NCBI GenBank assembly: GCA_020740775.1
Contig: JAHEWK010000003.1
Span: 2,542,001-2,606,000 of the forward strand
DNA: 64,000 nt
Source: Ilyonectria destructans
Lineage: Eukaryota > Ascomycota > Sordariomycetes > Hypocreales > Nectriaceae
Direction of reading: 5' to 3'
The notes under the pieces were generated by a model that had not been told where the DNA came from, searched no databases, and saw only the letters and a program-made list of their open reading frames with translations. The position numbers and the translations under genes are program-made. Shown here piece after piece: positions 43,243 through 55,000 of the stretch; within the stretch, counting starts at the first letter, position 1, and each line of letters starts with the position of its first letter.

Positions 43243-45236
43243 GGCTATATAACGCCACCTATTTCCTTTTGGAAGTCTTTCCATCAGCTTCTCAGCGGAG
43301 TCGACGTTCAGCCCAGAGATGCACCCCGGGTGTGGGCTCCCGCAGTGGATGCGTCACGGCCTCCGAGATCATTTCGGGGACGGTATAATTGGTGTCCCCC
43401 AGCATACTTATGCTCTCTGGCCTTCAAGCTCTTGAGCCGTAGATAGTGCCTGGCGCCTTCGCCAGGCAGTATCGTAGTATATACAAAGAATCGATTCCGG
43501 GTTAAGTCCCGTACAAGAGTCGGCCGACTTTGCCAGTTCGTCTTGCTGACAAGCTAAGGTAGATTAGAGGTATGACATGTACATCGACCTCGATTGCCTC
43601 AGTATGCAAATACGAGTACCCAGAGTTTCCAACCACTACGGGGCGAGAAGCATTGCCAAGAGTGCGACTAGGCTTTCGGTCCGAATGAGTGATGAGTTTC
43701 CTGGAGCGTCACGCGGGTTGTTGACTTTGTGCACTAACCTGGACTGTCGTTAGAGTCTGTCTAGCCACTTAAGGGAGAAGGGATCATGGAGACTTACTCC
43801 AGAGCTAGGGCTGTCGTTCAGGATCTTGGAAAATAGCGCGGTATATAGAAGTTGTGTAAAGAACTGAGTTGCCAGAGACTTGATGGGGCATTTATACCCG
43901 GGTGTCAGTGACAGAGGCTTCTAGAAACCGGAGGCCTCGTTCTCGGAGGTTTGTATAGAAACCTGTCCACGATGCAGCTTGCTATTAAGCTAGTCAGCAA
44001 CTAGATTGCTTATCGATGTCACAGACGTGCTTTGCCGAGCTTGTCACTCAACCTGCTTGCTCAAGCAGACTTACAAGGGACTCTAAAGCTTCCACAAACA
44101 ATCAATAACTGCACTACCAGAGCGAGAGGGAACCGGAAGTCGAATATGGGTCGAAGTTTGGTCAACTTCTGTGTAACACCCCCTCTGCATCATTGGATCT
44201 CGCCCATCCCACCTAACCCCCTTTTGGAGATGAAGATAGAAACTTGACCATGGAATCTATGATTCATCCCCCTTATTCTAGTCGTGACTGATACGTTTAC
44301 GAAGTTTGTGTGGGCCTATTTGCTGGGTGCTGTCGCCTGCATCACCCGCCATGTTTCAGCATTCCATTGCTTTCGTTTCACAGAATCGTCTTCAACCGTG
44401 GCCAGCCGTCAACCGCTGTATTTGGCGTTTTTTTTTTGGGTTTACCTATGACTTCCCAGCGGGTCAGGCTCGCCAGCTCACCTCGAGTGCTGTTGGTGAG
44501 CTCTCACAACATACCAACATTGTCACATTGTGTTTTCTTTCTTCTCCATACAGTTTCACACCTTTCCACTAACCGCCAGACTTTTATCTCTTCTGTTTTT
44601 TCTCCCCTCAACCCTTTTCTTACTTAGTTATTCTGTCACTGAGAAGGTCGGCGGCCTTGCCTAGGTGACCAGGCGAGAAGGATCTGGGACCTAGTTCTGA
44701 CCGATGATGCGATCAGGCAATGGCGCCTTGAAAAAGTCATTCAGTAGAAATTTTAGCACACTCTGGAGAGCATGTCTCTGCGTTTGGTAAACTTAGGTAT
44801 CTGACCGAGTGCGTATCAATTCGCCAAGAAGATAGCCCCATTGACCCTGGCTGCGGCAATCTTTTGGCCCTCTGAATCCAAGGTGCAACAATTGGTCAAC
44901 TTCAATCCCCCATCTAATAGTATTAAAACCTCTACTACCATAACGCCTACTGGATAAAACTACCCAGCTCTGTGCAGAATAGTGATATTCAATCCTTGTT
45001 TGCATCATTCTTCCCCTTGAACAGACCAAACTGTCAGCCCATATTAGCCACTAAGTCGCTTCAAGTAACCACCTGCCTAATTCTTCCAGGGAACTTTTGC
45101 AATGCGACAAAGTTGCTTATCACCAGTCGCTAAGATAATGCTTGCGACTCCAATAAATAACCCCCTCCTCCCCATTTTCCCATTATCTAAACTTCTCTCA
45201 TTAACCTTCCCAGGAATCTGTATTGTTGTCACCAAC
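43243..45236. other. 2-kb stretch upstream of the ABCC transporter gene
   Basis: No supported coding region. Base composition becomes AT-richer than in the flanking genes (43500-45230), with a T9 run near 44430. The last few hundred bases are presumably the transporter promoter. Confidence 0.5.
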
Positions 45237-48200
45237 ATGAACTCATCCACCCCCCAATGCGTGCCCTCTGCGGACAACGCTTTCGGTCCGATGGTCGCCG
45301 TCGAATGTCGCCAGGGATTCGACTTTACCGTCACCTTTGAGCAATCCATCCTTGTCATACTTCCTGCCACGCTTCTTATCGTCGCGGCGCCTCTTCGTCT
45401 CCTCCATCTTCGCAATTCCCCCGTCAAAGTCGCTGGTCATCGCCTCCGACACCTCAAACTGGTTAGTGAAAACAATCCACATGCACCCTTCGCCGCGTTT
45501 CGTCCTCGATGAATGGGAGTCGAGATTAACACACAGAGCTCAACAGGCCGCCATCTCCGTCTTGGCCGCCCTGCACCTTGCCCTCGCGGTCCTCTGGGCG
45601 ACGCGTCCTCCAGGCGCTCGTTTGAGTCGTGTCTCTATTGCTGCTGCATGTGTCTCCCTTGCCTCAAGTTTGATGTCCTGTGTCCTCTCGTATGCCGAAC
45701 ATGTCAAATCTCCGCGCCCATCTTCCTTGTTGAATACCTTCCTCCTCGTATCTCTGCTGCTGGACGCGGCACTGCTCCGCACCCTGTGGCTGCTCCCCTC
45801 TTCCATCATGAATGCCTCCATCCCAGCCGTCTTCACAGTTGCATGCTCTCTCAAGACTGCCCTCCTCGTCCTCGAGGCGTGGGATAAGTCATCATACCTG
45901 GTCGCCGGCGCCGGCCCGTACGCACCGGAGGTTACGGCCGGCCTCTACGCGCGGGCCGTGTTTGCGTGGGTCACGCCTCTGCTGCAGACCGGCTTTCGGA
46001 GGCTGTTGAAGCCGGTAGATTTGTTTTCGCTGGATGAAGATATGGGTGCGGCGGGCTTGGTCGAGAGCTTTTGGTGGCATTGGACAAAAGGTTCGGTTTG
46101 TCTCTTACATAGCTACTCCCATATTATTAAAATCACCCTTAAATCCGTGATGTCCTTGTACTAAACGTTTGCTCAGCATCATCAACACGCAAGCACCGGC
46201 TCATTCGATGTTGTATCATCACTTTAAGATGGTCCCTCGTCGCAGTCGTGCTCCCACGACTCGCCCTCCTGGCCTTCACCATCTGCCAGCCCCTCGCGCT
46301 GAACCGCTTTCTTATCTTTCTCGACGATTCATCTCAGCCCGCCACCATCGGTTACGGTCTTGTCGCCGCCTACGGGCTCATCTATTTCGGTATCGCAGTT
46401 ACGCAGGCCCTCTATTGGCATCGCAATGGCCGCTCCGTCACCATGCTGCGGGGTGTTCTTGTCTCGGCCATCTTCTCCAAAGCTACGGAGACGAGCATCA
46501 CGGCAACGGATGATTCGGCGGCTGTCACTCTCATGTCATCTGACGTAAGTCTCTATTTCAGCGCCATTCTTCTCAGGCTAATTGGTACGCAGGTCGAAGT
46601 CATTGTCCGGGCCATTAAGGAGATTCATGAATTCTGGGCAAATGTTATACAGATTGCCATTGCCACTTGGCTGCTGAGCATCCAAATCGGATATGCCGCC
46701 TCGGGTCCAATCATCGTCTCTTTGGTAGCCCTTCTCGGTACGGTCGGGGTTGCGCCTCTGGCGAAGAAGTATCAAATTGCCTGGTTAGCGAAAACGCAAA
46801 AGCGAGTGGGTGAGCACAATCCAGATCTCGATACTTCTCATGCAACTCTAAATCTCCTCAGGAATCACATCCGCCATGATCGGACATATCAAGAGCATCA
46901 AGATGTCTGGTTTGGCTCAGAAGCTCTCTGAAACCATCGCAAGTCTCCGCGTCGAGGAAATCAAGACTGCTAAGCCCTTTCGTGTTGTCGGCAGCATCAC
47001 TTCTTCGATGGCTCAAGTGCCTCTTCTACTCTCGCCTGTGGTGGCTTTTGGTCTGTTCCAGGGCGTGGCTGCAAATTCTAACCAAACACTTGACGCAACA
47101 AGAATGTTCTCTGCTCTCTCGCTCATTATCCTTTTAGCCCAACCGCTTTTCTGGATGTTTGAAGTCGTTCTTGACATGAGCGCTGCTCTTGGCGCTTTCG
47201 AACGGATTGAGAAATTCCTCGTCCAGAATTCACGTCAAGAGTATCGCCAGGTCTACCCACAAGCAGCGTCTGAGATTCCCCGTGAGCATGATTCGGAGGC
47301 TATGGAACTACAGGTCTTTAGAAACCATACTCCTACCTCGCTAGTCAGCAATATCTCAGAAGATTTCGCCATTGATGTTCGAGAGGCAAACTTTGCGTGG
47401 TCAGAGGAGCGGGAGGTTCTCAAAGATATCACTTTTACAATTGAGCGCAGTCAGTTTGTTCTACTGATCGGGCCAGTCGCCTCTGGAAAGAGCACACTCT
47501 TGAAAGGGATGCTTGGAGAAGTTCCAAACACGACTGGTAGTATCAGTCTAGCCAGTGAACGGCTCTCCTGGTGCGATCAGACACCGTGGCTCTTGGTATG
47601 CAACCCGTGTTATATTACTCCCCTGCCCTAACTAACTGAGTAGAACAAATCTATCCGGGAAAATATCATTGGATACTCTCATTTTGATCCAAGCCTCTAC
47701 GACCTCGTGGTCAAGTCCTGTGATCTCGAAAGGGACTTCAAGCAGCTGTCAGAGGGCGATATGACTGTGATCGGAAGCAAAGGTCTTGCTCTCAGTGGAG
47801 GGCAAAAGCAACGAGTTGTAAGTACGCAAGTTCTACTGTCTAATCTTTGCTAATAAAACCAAGGCTTTGGCTAGGGCAGTGTACTCCAGGCCGAAGATTG
47901 CCCTGTTCGACGATGTCTTCAGCGGTCTGGACAACCACACTGCACAGCGGGTCTTCAAGAATATCTTCCTTAAGAATGGATTGCTCAGGAAATTTGGCAC
48001 CACAATAATCCTTGCCACGCAGTCAGGTAATTTCACTGTCGCAGAATTCTTACCATCATTAACATGTCCATAGTGAGCTTCCTTTCGTCGGCGGACTTGA
48101 TACTCTGCCTTGATGGGAACGGAAAACTCTCTGAACAAGGAACTTTCGATTATCTTCGAAATCCTGGCGGGTACATGCAAACACTCGTGAAGGACAGCCC

Positions 48201-50451
48201 CAGTTCTCAATCCATTGGTTTTGAAGATTCTATTGACCCCATTGAACACGCCGACAGCACAACAGTCAGGTCCAAGGCCAAGCCAGTCAAGGAACAGGAA
48301 CCAGATGAGCGCCGCCAACTCGGCGACAGAACCGTCTACCGCTATTACTTTGGGAGTATAGGATATACTTTTCTTGGTACTCTGATTACCCTGGAGATTG
48401 TGTGGGCGTTCTTAGAGAGTTTTCCCAGTTCGTTGAGATCCTACCCTATACACCAAGCATGAGCACGGAAGAATACTAACAAACCATAGCTGTGTGGTTG
48501 AAATTCTGGACAGATGCCAACTCAGATAGTAAATATCAGCGAACCGGATATTATCTGGGCATATATGCTATGTTACAGGTCATGGCTGTCGTTTGGTTTG
48601 CTCTACTCATCTGGTTAGTGCCGTAAAATATCACAAGAACTATTGGCAGACTGACAGCAACACAGGTTCGTCCTCGTGATAGTCGCGGCCAAGTCCGGAA
48701 TATCACTACACCACAGGCTACTGTGGACCGTCATGAAGTTCGTCCAACTACTAGATGAGACTTGATCTTTTGCTAACGTATACAGGGCTCCACTGTCCCT
48801 GTTTACGACCACAGACATCGGATCCATTACAACGAGGTAGATGCCCCAGTTTACCTTCTATCCTGGTATCTCTCAATTCTAACACCTCTGGCAGGTTCTC
48901 CCAAGATGTTGGAATGGTCGATAGACACCTCCCTCTCGGCCTTGTCGTTACACTTGCTAGTGTGTAACCCCTATTGCCCCCTCTCAAACCCTCTCCTCTC
49001 TAACATCCCAACAGGCTTCTTCGGCGTCATAGCCAAGGCTGGTCTGCTCGCCGCCTCCTCCTACTATGTTGCCATCACCTTTCCTTTCCTCTTCGCCGTA
49101 TACTTCTACCTCCAGCGTGGCTACCTCCGCACCTCACGCCAACTTCGCCTCCTCGACCTCGAAGAAAAAGCACCCGTGTACACTCAATTCCTAGAGACAC
49201 TCGATGGCCTCGCGACGCTCCGCGCCTTTGGCTGGGCACCCGCTGCCATCGAAGTCAACCACATCCTCGTCGACCGATCCCAGCGTCCGTTCTACTTGCT
49301 CATCATGGTACAGCGCTGGCTAGTCCTCGTGCTGGACATGACTACTGCGGCCCTTGCGCTCCTGGTGGTTGGGTTTGCTGTCATGCTCCGTGGCGACGTG
49401 GATGTGGGATTAACAGGCGTGTCGCTAGTACAGCTTATAGGGCTGAGCGAGACACTCAACATGCTCATTCAGTTTTGGACGTCAATAGAGACCTCGATCG
49501 GAGCCGTGGCACGGATTAAGCAGTTTGCAGAAGACACGCCGGAGGAGAGTCGGCCTGGGGAGACCCAAGAGCCCTCGACCGCCTGGCCGGATAGAGGAGG
49601 AATCCAAATTAGAGACTTGACAGCATCCTATGAAGGCAAGGAAGAAGTCAAGGTTCTTGATGGAATCAATCTTGACATCAAACCGGGCGAGAAAGTCGGC
49701 ATCTGCGGCCGAACAGGGAGGTTAGTAGCCCCTTGACGTGATCATCGTCTCCTTAACAGTCTACAACTAACGTCTTCCAGCGGGAAGTCTTCCCTTCTCC
49801 TCACCCTCTTGCGCCTCCTCGATCCCTCCTCCGGTACCATCACTGTCGATGATCTTCCTCTGACAGCCTTGCCACGAGAGACGATCCGTACACGATTCAT
49901 CGCCATAACGCAGGACCAGTTTGTCCTCCCCGGTACGGTCGGCCAGAATATCGACCCCTTCGGCACTTGCTCCCTGCCGGCTATCGTCGAGGCTCTCCGA
50001 CTCGTCGGCTTGTGGGACACGATCGAGAGACGCGGAGGTCTGGAGGCGCCGTTCGAGGAGGACATGCTGAGCCATGGCCAGAGGCAGCTATTCTTCCTGG
50101 CGAGGGCGGTGCTTAGAAAGACGGTTGGAATGGTGGTGCTGTTGGACGAAGCTACGAGCAGGTAAGTCTACAACGCGTGTTATAGATGGTGACTCGGTTC
50201 AAGAAACGTACTGACAACAGGCCAGTGTGGATCAAAAGACGGAGGAGGTTGTGAAGAGGGTGATTGAAACCCAGTTTAGAGAGCACACCGTTATATCCAT
50301 CGCCCACCGTCTGGACACGATTCTGGACTTTGATCGTGTTGTAGTCATGGAGAAAGGCCACATTGTTGAGGTGGGCAAACCAACAGAGCTTCTTGCATCA
50401 TCAAGCAAATTCAAAGCACTTTGGGGTGCCAGCTTCGGCACACGCAACTAG
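45237..50451 (+). CDS. Full-length ABCC (MRP-type) multidrug/conjugate ABC transporter
   Basis: ATP-driven exporter or vacuolar transporter of conjugates, drugs or secondary metabolites. Fifteen exons: 45237-45461, 45547-46090, 46177-46544, 46593-46809, 46862-47595, 47644-47817, 47864-48026, 48074-48427, 48490-48613, 48666-48737, 48786-48836, 48895-48959, 49015-49720, 49781-50161, 50226-50451. Every junction is GT-AG and phase-consistent, giving 1467 aa. The order is TMD0 (N-terminal extra helices), TMD1, NBD1 (Walker A IGPVASGKST; signature LSGGQKQRVALARAVYS; Walker B IALFDDVFSGLD), TMD2, NBD2 (Walker A GRTGSGKSS; signature LSHGQRQLFFLARAVL; Walker B VVLLDEATSSVD). Asp replaces Glu after Walker B in NBD1, the usual ABCC asymmetry: NBD1 degenerate, NBD2 competent. 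The gene has many more introns than its neighbours. No biosynthetic cluster is visible around it. Confidence 0.95.
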
Positions 50452-50542
50452 ATCACGCAGATTTAGAAAGGGAACAATAAAGTACATCATGGGCTCTTGC
50501 AGTGTTTAGCCTATTGAAGGATTGTGTATATTAAATAGTAGT

Positions 50543-52077
50543 CTAAGTATTTAGTTCGTCCCTCTCCACAACGACGAATCTCCCCTTGCCAGCCCTTGAG
50601 GCCCTAATATGTCTCTCAACATTCTTGGCCATATTGATAGCCTCCCTGTAGCTAGTTCTCTCCGATGGAAGTGCGTCATCGCCAAGCTTTAATCCCGTGT
50701 AGAGTCGTAGCTCAGTAATCTTGCCCCAGTTGGTGACCCAGTCCACATGGTCATGGTCAGACTCGGCCAAGAGGGCCTTGAACCATGGCGTGCAGCCAGT
50801 GAGGTCCAGAAACTCGAGCGCGTACAGGTTCTTACTCAACAGACGCAGGACGAGCAGGGCTTCGCTCCAATCGTGATCGATGGAGTGGGAGTAGAGGTTG
50901 GTCCCGCCATACGGGATGTTGCCCTGGGGTGAGGCGACGAAAGATAGGTGGCCCCGGGTGATGAGACACGGATCGGGCCAATAAGCGAGACTCAGATGGG
51001 TGAGGGAGGTGAGCTTGGAAGACAACCCGATGAGCTGTTTCCAGGATGCAGACGAGGCATGGCGGGGATCTAGGGCGAGCGACAGGTGGGTGAGGTTCGG
51101 GAGAAGTGCTCGGGGAGGGCTCAGAACGGTCTCGGGTACGTCCCAAGAATCCTGGGGCTCCGTCGAATCCTCATCTGTTGTCGGGAAAAGTAGTTCACCG
51201 ACATCCTTCAGCCTAAGGGAACGGCCGATAGAGCCAGAAAGATCGAGGTAGTTCACCTCGCCATTGGAAATGGTTCGGCCCTCCAGGTCATCCTCCGTGA
51301 AGGTATCCGGGGGCGGCAGGAGAATTGCCTTGAGGTCGCTCAGAGACAGACCCTCTTCGCTGGCAATGCCAACAAAGCGTATCAGTGCTGCCTTGAGATG
51401 ATTGGGCACGAAGTACAGATGATATTGATTGTACACGCGATGGAAATCCCAATCGTACGCCAGCTTCTGTAACACAATGTCTATGAGACTCCCTCGCGCA
51501 GGGAGATAGGTCCCAGGCAAACTCGTGTCAGCCAGACACGGGTTCAATCGCGAAGCGCCCGAGCAGGCGCCGGAGTTAGCATCGTCCGTCAGGCTACGGG
51601 AGACCCAGCTCCGAGGGGGAGGAGGTCCGGCGGGGAGTCTCCTGCCATTTCCATCGAACCATTGGCGAACAGGGCGTCGGGAACGGGGCGCAGGGGTTTC
51701 GGGGATCTGGAGAATCTCCCTGATGACAGGAGGAACGCTCGGGGCGGTGGCAGGGTGAGCGGGCTGGGTGGCCGCGGATGGTCCAATCGAGGTACGACGC
51801 AAGTTTGCTAGCAGCTCGTTGACGCTCCGTTGGGGCCTGTCTGCTGAGCACGGCTTGTGAGACTCTGGCGGCCACGAGGGAGGAGGTTGGAGGTTGGAGG
51901 GGGTGTCTCAAAGGGAAGCAAGCCGAGAGGACGGTCTTCGGCCTTGGGGGGGTGCGAGGCATCGGGAGGGAGGGGTGTGGCGGGGCAGAAGGCGGCGATG
52001 GGGATGCGCTTACCGGCGATACTGGACGATGAGCCCGCGGTTGGCTTGAAGGACTTGATGTTCCTTTTCTTCGGCAT
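50543..52077 (-). CDS. Conserved hypothetical protein with leucine-rich-repeat-like C-terminus; apparent frameshift near the 5' end
   Basis: The long downstream frame reads back to RSVNELLANLRRTSIGP, a sensible continuation. The N-terminus from the ATG at 52077 (MPKKRNIKSFKPTAGSSSS) is in another frame. The two frames join smoothly if one base is added at the five-G run at 51899-51903 (C run on the coding strand). No intron of credible size fits; the only GT-AG pair in phase is 32 bp. So a one-base loss, real or a sequencing error, is likely. The protein (about 500 aa) has a Pro-rich disordered N-terminus. A C-terminal part follows with LPNLTHLSLALDP, LTSLTHLSLAYWP and LYALEFLDLTGC, that is, irregular LRR-like repeats. 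Function is unknown. It ends 91 bp from the convergent ABCC stop. Confidence 0.7.
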
Positions 52078-55000
52078 GCCCGGGGGAGACCGCCTAGTGT
52101 GGAGGGCGATGTAGGGGGAAGCGAGAATGGGAGAGAGACGAAAGAGAAGCGGAGCGCGAGCTCTTTTGTCCCAGTGAATGATGACGAGAGCAAGTTTAGG
52201 GTGGATTCAAGCTCGGGTGGGATGGATTAGATGAGTCAAGCTGGGCTGATAGCGGCGGGCTTCTTCTCGCGTGGCAGTGGGTAGCAGTGGGCTGTAGTGG
52301 GCTGCAGAGGGTCCTGGGGAGTCACTTCATTGCCCGCGTTCCAGTTGAGTCACAGCGCTACCAACAGCTATGTCAGCACTCCAAAGGCGCCTGGACCTGG
52401 AACCCCAGTGACTCAGGTAGACGGGGAGACCCCTGTAACTGCCGCGACCCCAGCGACCTGGACACTTTTCCCACAGCCTCAGACTGGGCTGCTTCACTAC
52501 GAGACGCCACAGCCGAAGATCGATCCCCTCGCAGGGTGACCATCGCGAGACCCGGTGCACACACCCAGAGACACGCCCCGAGCACCCAAGTCAAAGTGAA
52601 GCAAGACATCCAAGCCGAGCTCAGCCCAGGCTCAGCCTTTTCGAAGATCCAAGTGTCATCCCTCCCATTTGAGAGTGGAGTGTGCTCACGGGCAGCGCAG
52701 CCAGTCTCAGGCCAAGGCAGAATCGCCCCCAAGCAACCACCACACACTCGGCCATCACTATCAAGCCCATCCACACTGATGTGCTTCGTCATCTCGTGAC
52801 GCCACTGGCATACCTCCTCTCGCCTGCCACCATCCTATCCCGTCCGCCTTCCTTTGTCCTCCCGCGGCCCGAATGCGCCACGCGGCATATTGAATCAGCT
52901 AACCCGTGACGTGCCCGTCATCCCGAACTTGAGGCCACTTACACCGAGTGCCGGTTTCAGGCCCGTCGCCGCCCGTCTTCGGACTGCGCTGACGTGCAAA
53001 TATGAGCTTGGCAAGGATGTCTGGTCTCTAAGCGCCGCCGATTATCAGCTGTAAACACCTTGGCTATCTTCCTTGTGTCAGAGTGTGATGCCATTGCTTG
53101 GCCCAAGGCATTGTTGGTCAGACGGCGACATCCTTCCAACCCTCACCGGGATATGAAGAGTGCTGCGCAACTCTGTCGATCGTGACTCTTCTCATTCTCA
53201 TTCTCACCGATTAGCGTATCTTTATTTTAATTCGCTGCTGAAAGCAAGGCCATCCATGTTGCCGTGGCATTGTAAGATTGCCTTGTGCTGTCTCCCGTCC
53301 CGGTAGCCCGGAAAGAGGCGTAGAGAACTCCCACGTACAACTCCATGAAATCCTGTAAATTTCGAGCATCTGATGCCGTCCCAATGTGCTTGCGTCGACT
53401 TGACCTCTTCTAGCAAGACATGTTTGATCGAATTTGCAGCTTGAACCCTGAGGCGTCCGACTGCCGCAGACTGACATCATTCCGCAGCTATTCCGTAACA
53501 TGTTCGCCCTGCCCTTCACAGTCAGCACAAATCAACGTCGACATAATCGCTCTCGATCAGCACCATCAGGTTGTGCTTGCTTATATGAACCGGCGACAGC
53601 GGGTTTGCTCCCTCGTAGTCTGGGCCAGGCGAGACAAACACTGTCGTCCAGCATAGTTTGGCATGAACCGCGGGTGCTTGCATTGTGCGCCTCGTTCATT
53701 GAGGCGGGAGAAGGGTACCACAGATATACTTCCCAGCCTCCAAAAATTCAATGAGACACCAGTATCAAGCACTGTCTCAAGGCCTACAACAGCGCCGGGG
53801 TGGAGAGGGGTCTATTTTGCAAACAGGGGTCGGGACCAGAGTTTCCATAACTTGAGGCTGCGCAACATGCTTGCTCACCTGAAAAACCTCCGCGGAATTA
53901 GCACTTTAGAAAACGAATAAGAGTCATGGGGATATGTTTCGGAAGAATGCGCCTTGTCTTGACCACATTCAAGCTCCGCCATTGTCTTTGTCGCCTGGTG
54001 CCATGTGGGTACCCTTGCTATTATGAGACAATTGTGGAGGCAGGAGAACAGCCATGGCAGCCATTTGGATGGCATCCTACTCCTCGAGAGATGTTTGAAG
54101 TTCTGCTGAGCAGCACTGTTTGTCCAGATCATTGGTTACCGACAGAGACTGAAGCTGTGTTGCTGAGGCGTTGCCACGTATCACTCCCCTCATCCTCTCC
54201 TCATCGCCAGCTTCCTCTCGAAGGATGGCACGCGCAGCGTGTACACTGTTTACTAGTCCATTTCAAGCGCAAGGCAAGCGCCCGTGATAAGAGGCGAACA
54301 CAGCAGTGATGGTCCTCCGTCAAAACGCCGTCCCGTGGCTTAGTGCCGATGGGGTGGCAGACCTTCATGGTCCTGTTGGACGACGGCCTGATCTGGAAGG
54401 ACGAAGCGAATAAATCCCGAAACGGGCTTCGTCCAGCCAAATAAGATGAGACAATCGACTTGAACACCCTGATCAGGGCCCGGGTTTGTCCTCAAGGCTT
54501 CCCAGGATCGCATTCCTTTCAGTTTCGGCAGTCCCTCTGAAAATTTTCTCCAGACGACTTTTGTCTCTGCCTAGAAGTTTGCTTCCAAGGCGACCTAATC
54601 CCTTGGCACCTTCGTGTCACAAGTCAGAAAAATGAGTGGTTGCCGTCCCGGGGCGCCATTTGCCTCGCGCGGAGCCAGCAGCTTCTCAGGGCCACTCTTT
54701 ACCGTGACCGGAGTCTATTCTAGACCAAGACAATGCCATTCGGGGGGAAGAGTATGCCGTTTAGAGCATGCGACTGGTTCCAAGTGCATTTAACAGAGAA
54801 CGAGATGTCTTCTGACCTGGCCCGGTCAAGATTGGTTCGGGCTGCCAAACGTCTTCAGCATGTGACAGGGGTTGCCTCTTGGATAGGCAAACTACTGAAA
54901 TGCGCTCCATTTCAGGGACCAGAAAATAGAGTTGGGGGTGTCCTTGATAATGGAGTAATGCATGTGTACCTGGACAGGTCACCAAGTGCTCTGGGTCTCT

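Noticed and set aside
45237..50451. Secondary-metabolite cluster around the ABC transporter
   Set aside because: No PKS, NRPS, terpene synthase or pathway enzymes nearby; the FAD monooxygenase is 28 kb away.
52287..52799. 170-codon + strand frame near the LRR-like gene
   Set aside because: No recognisable motif, and several alternative frames overlap it; treated as promoter-side DNA.
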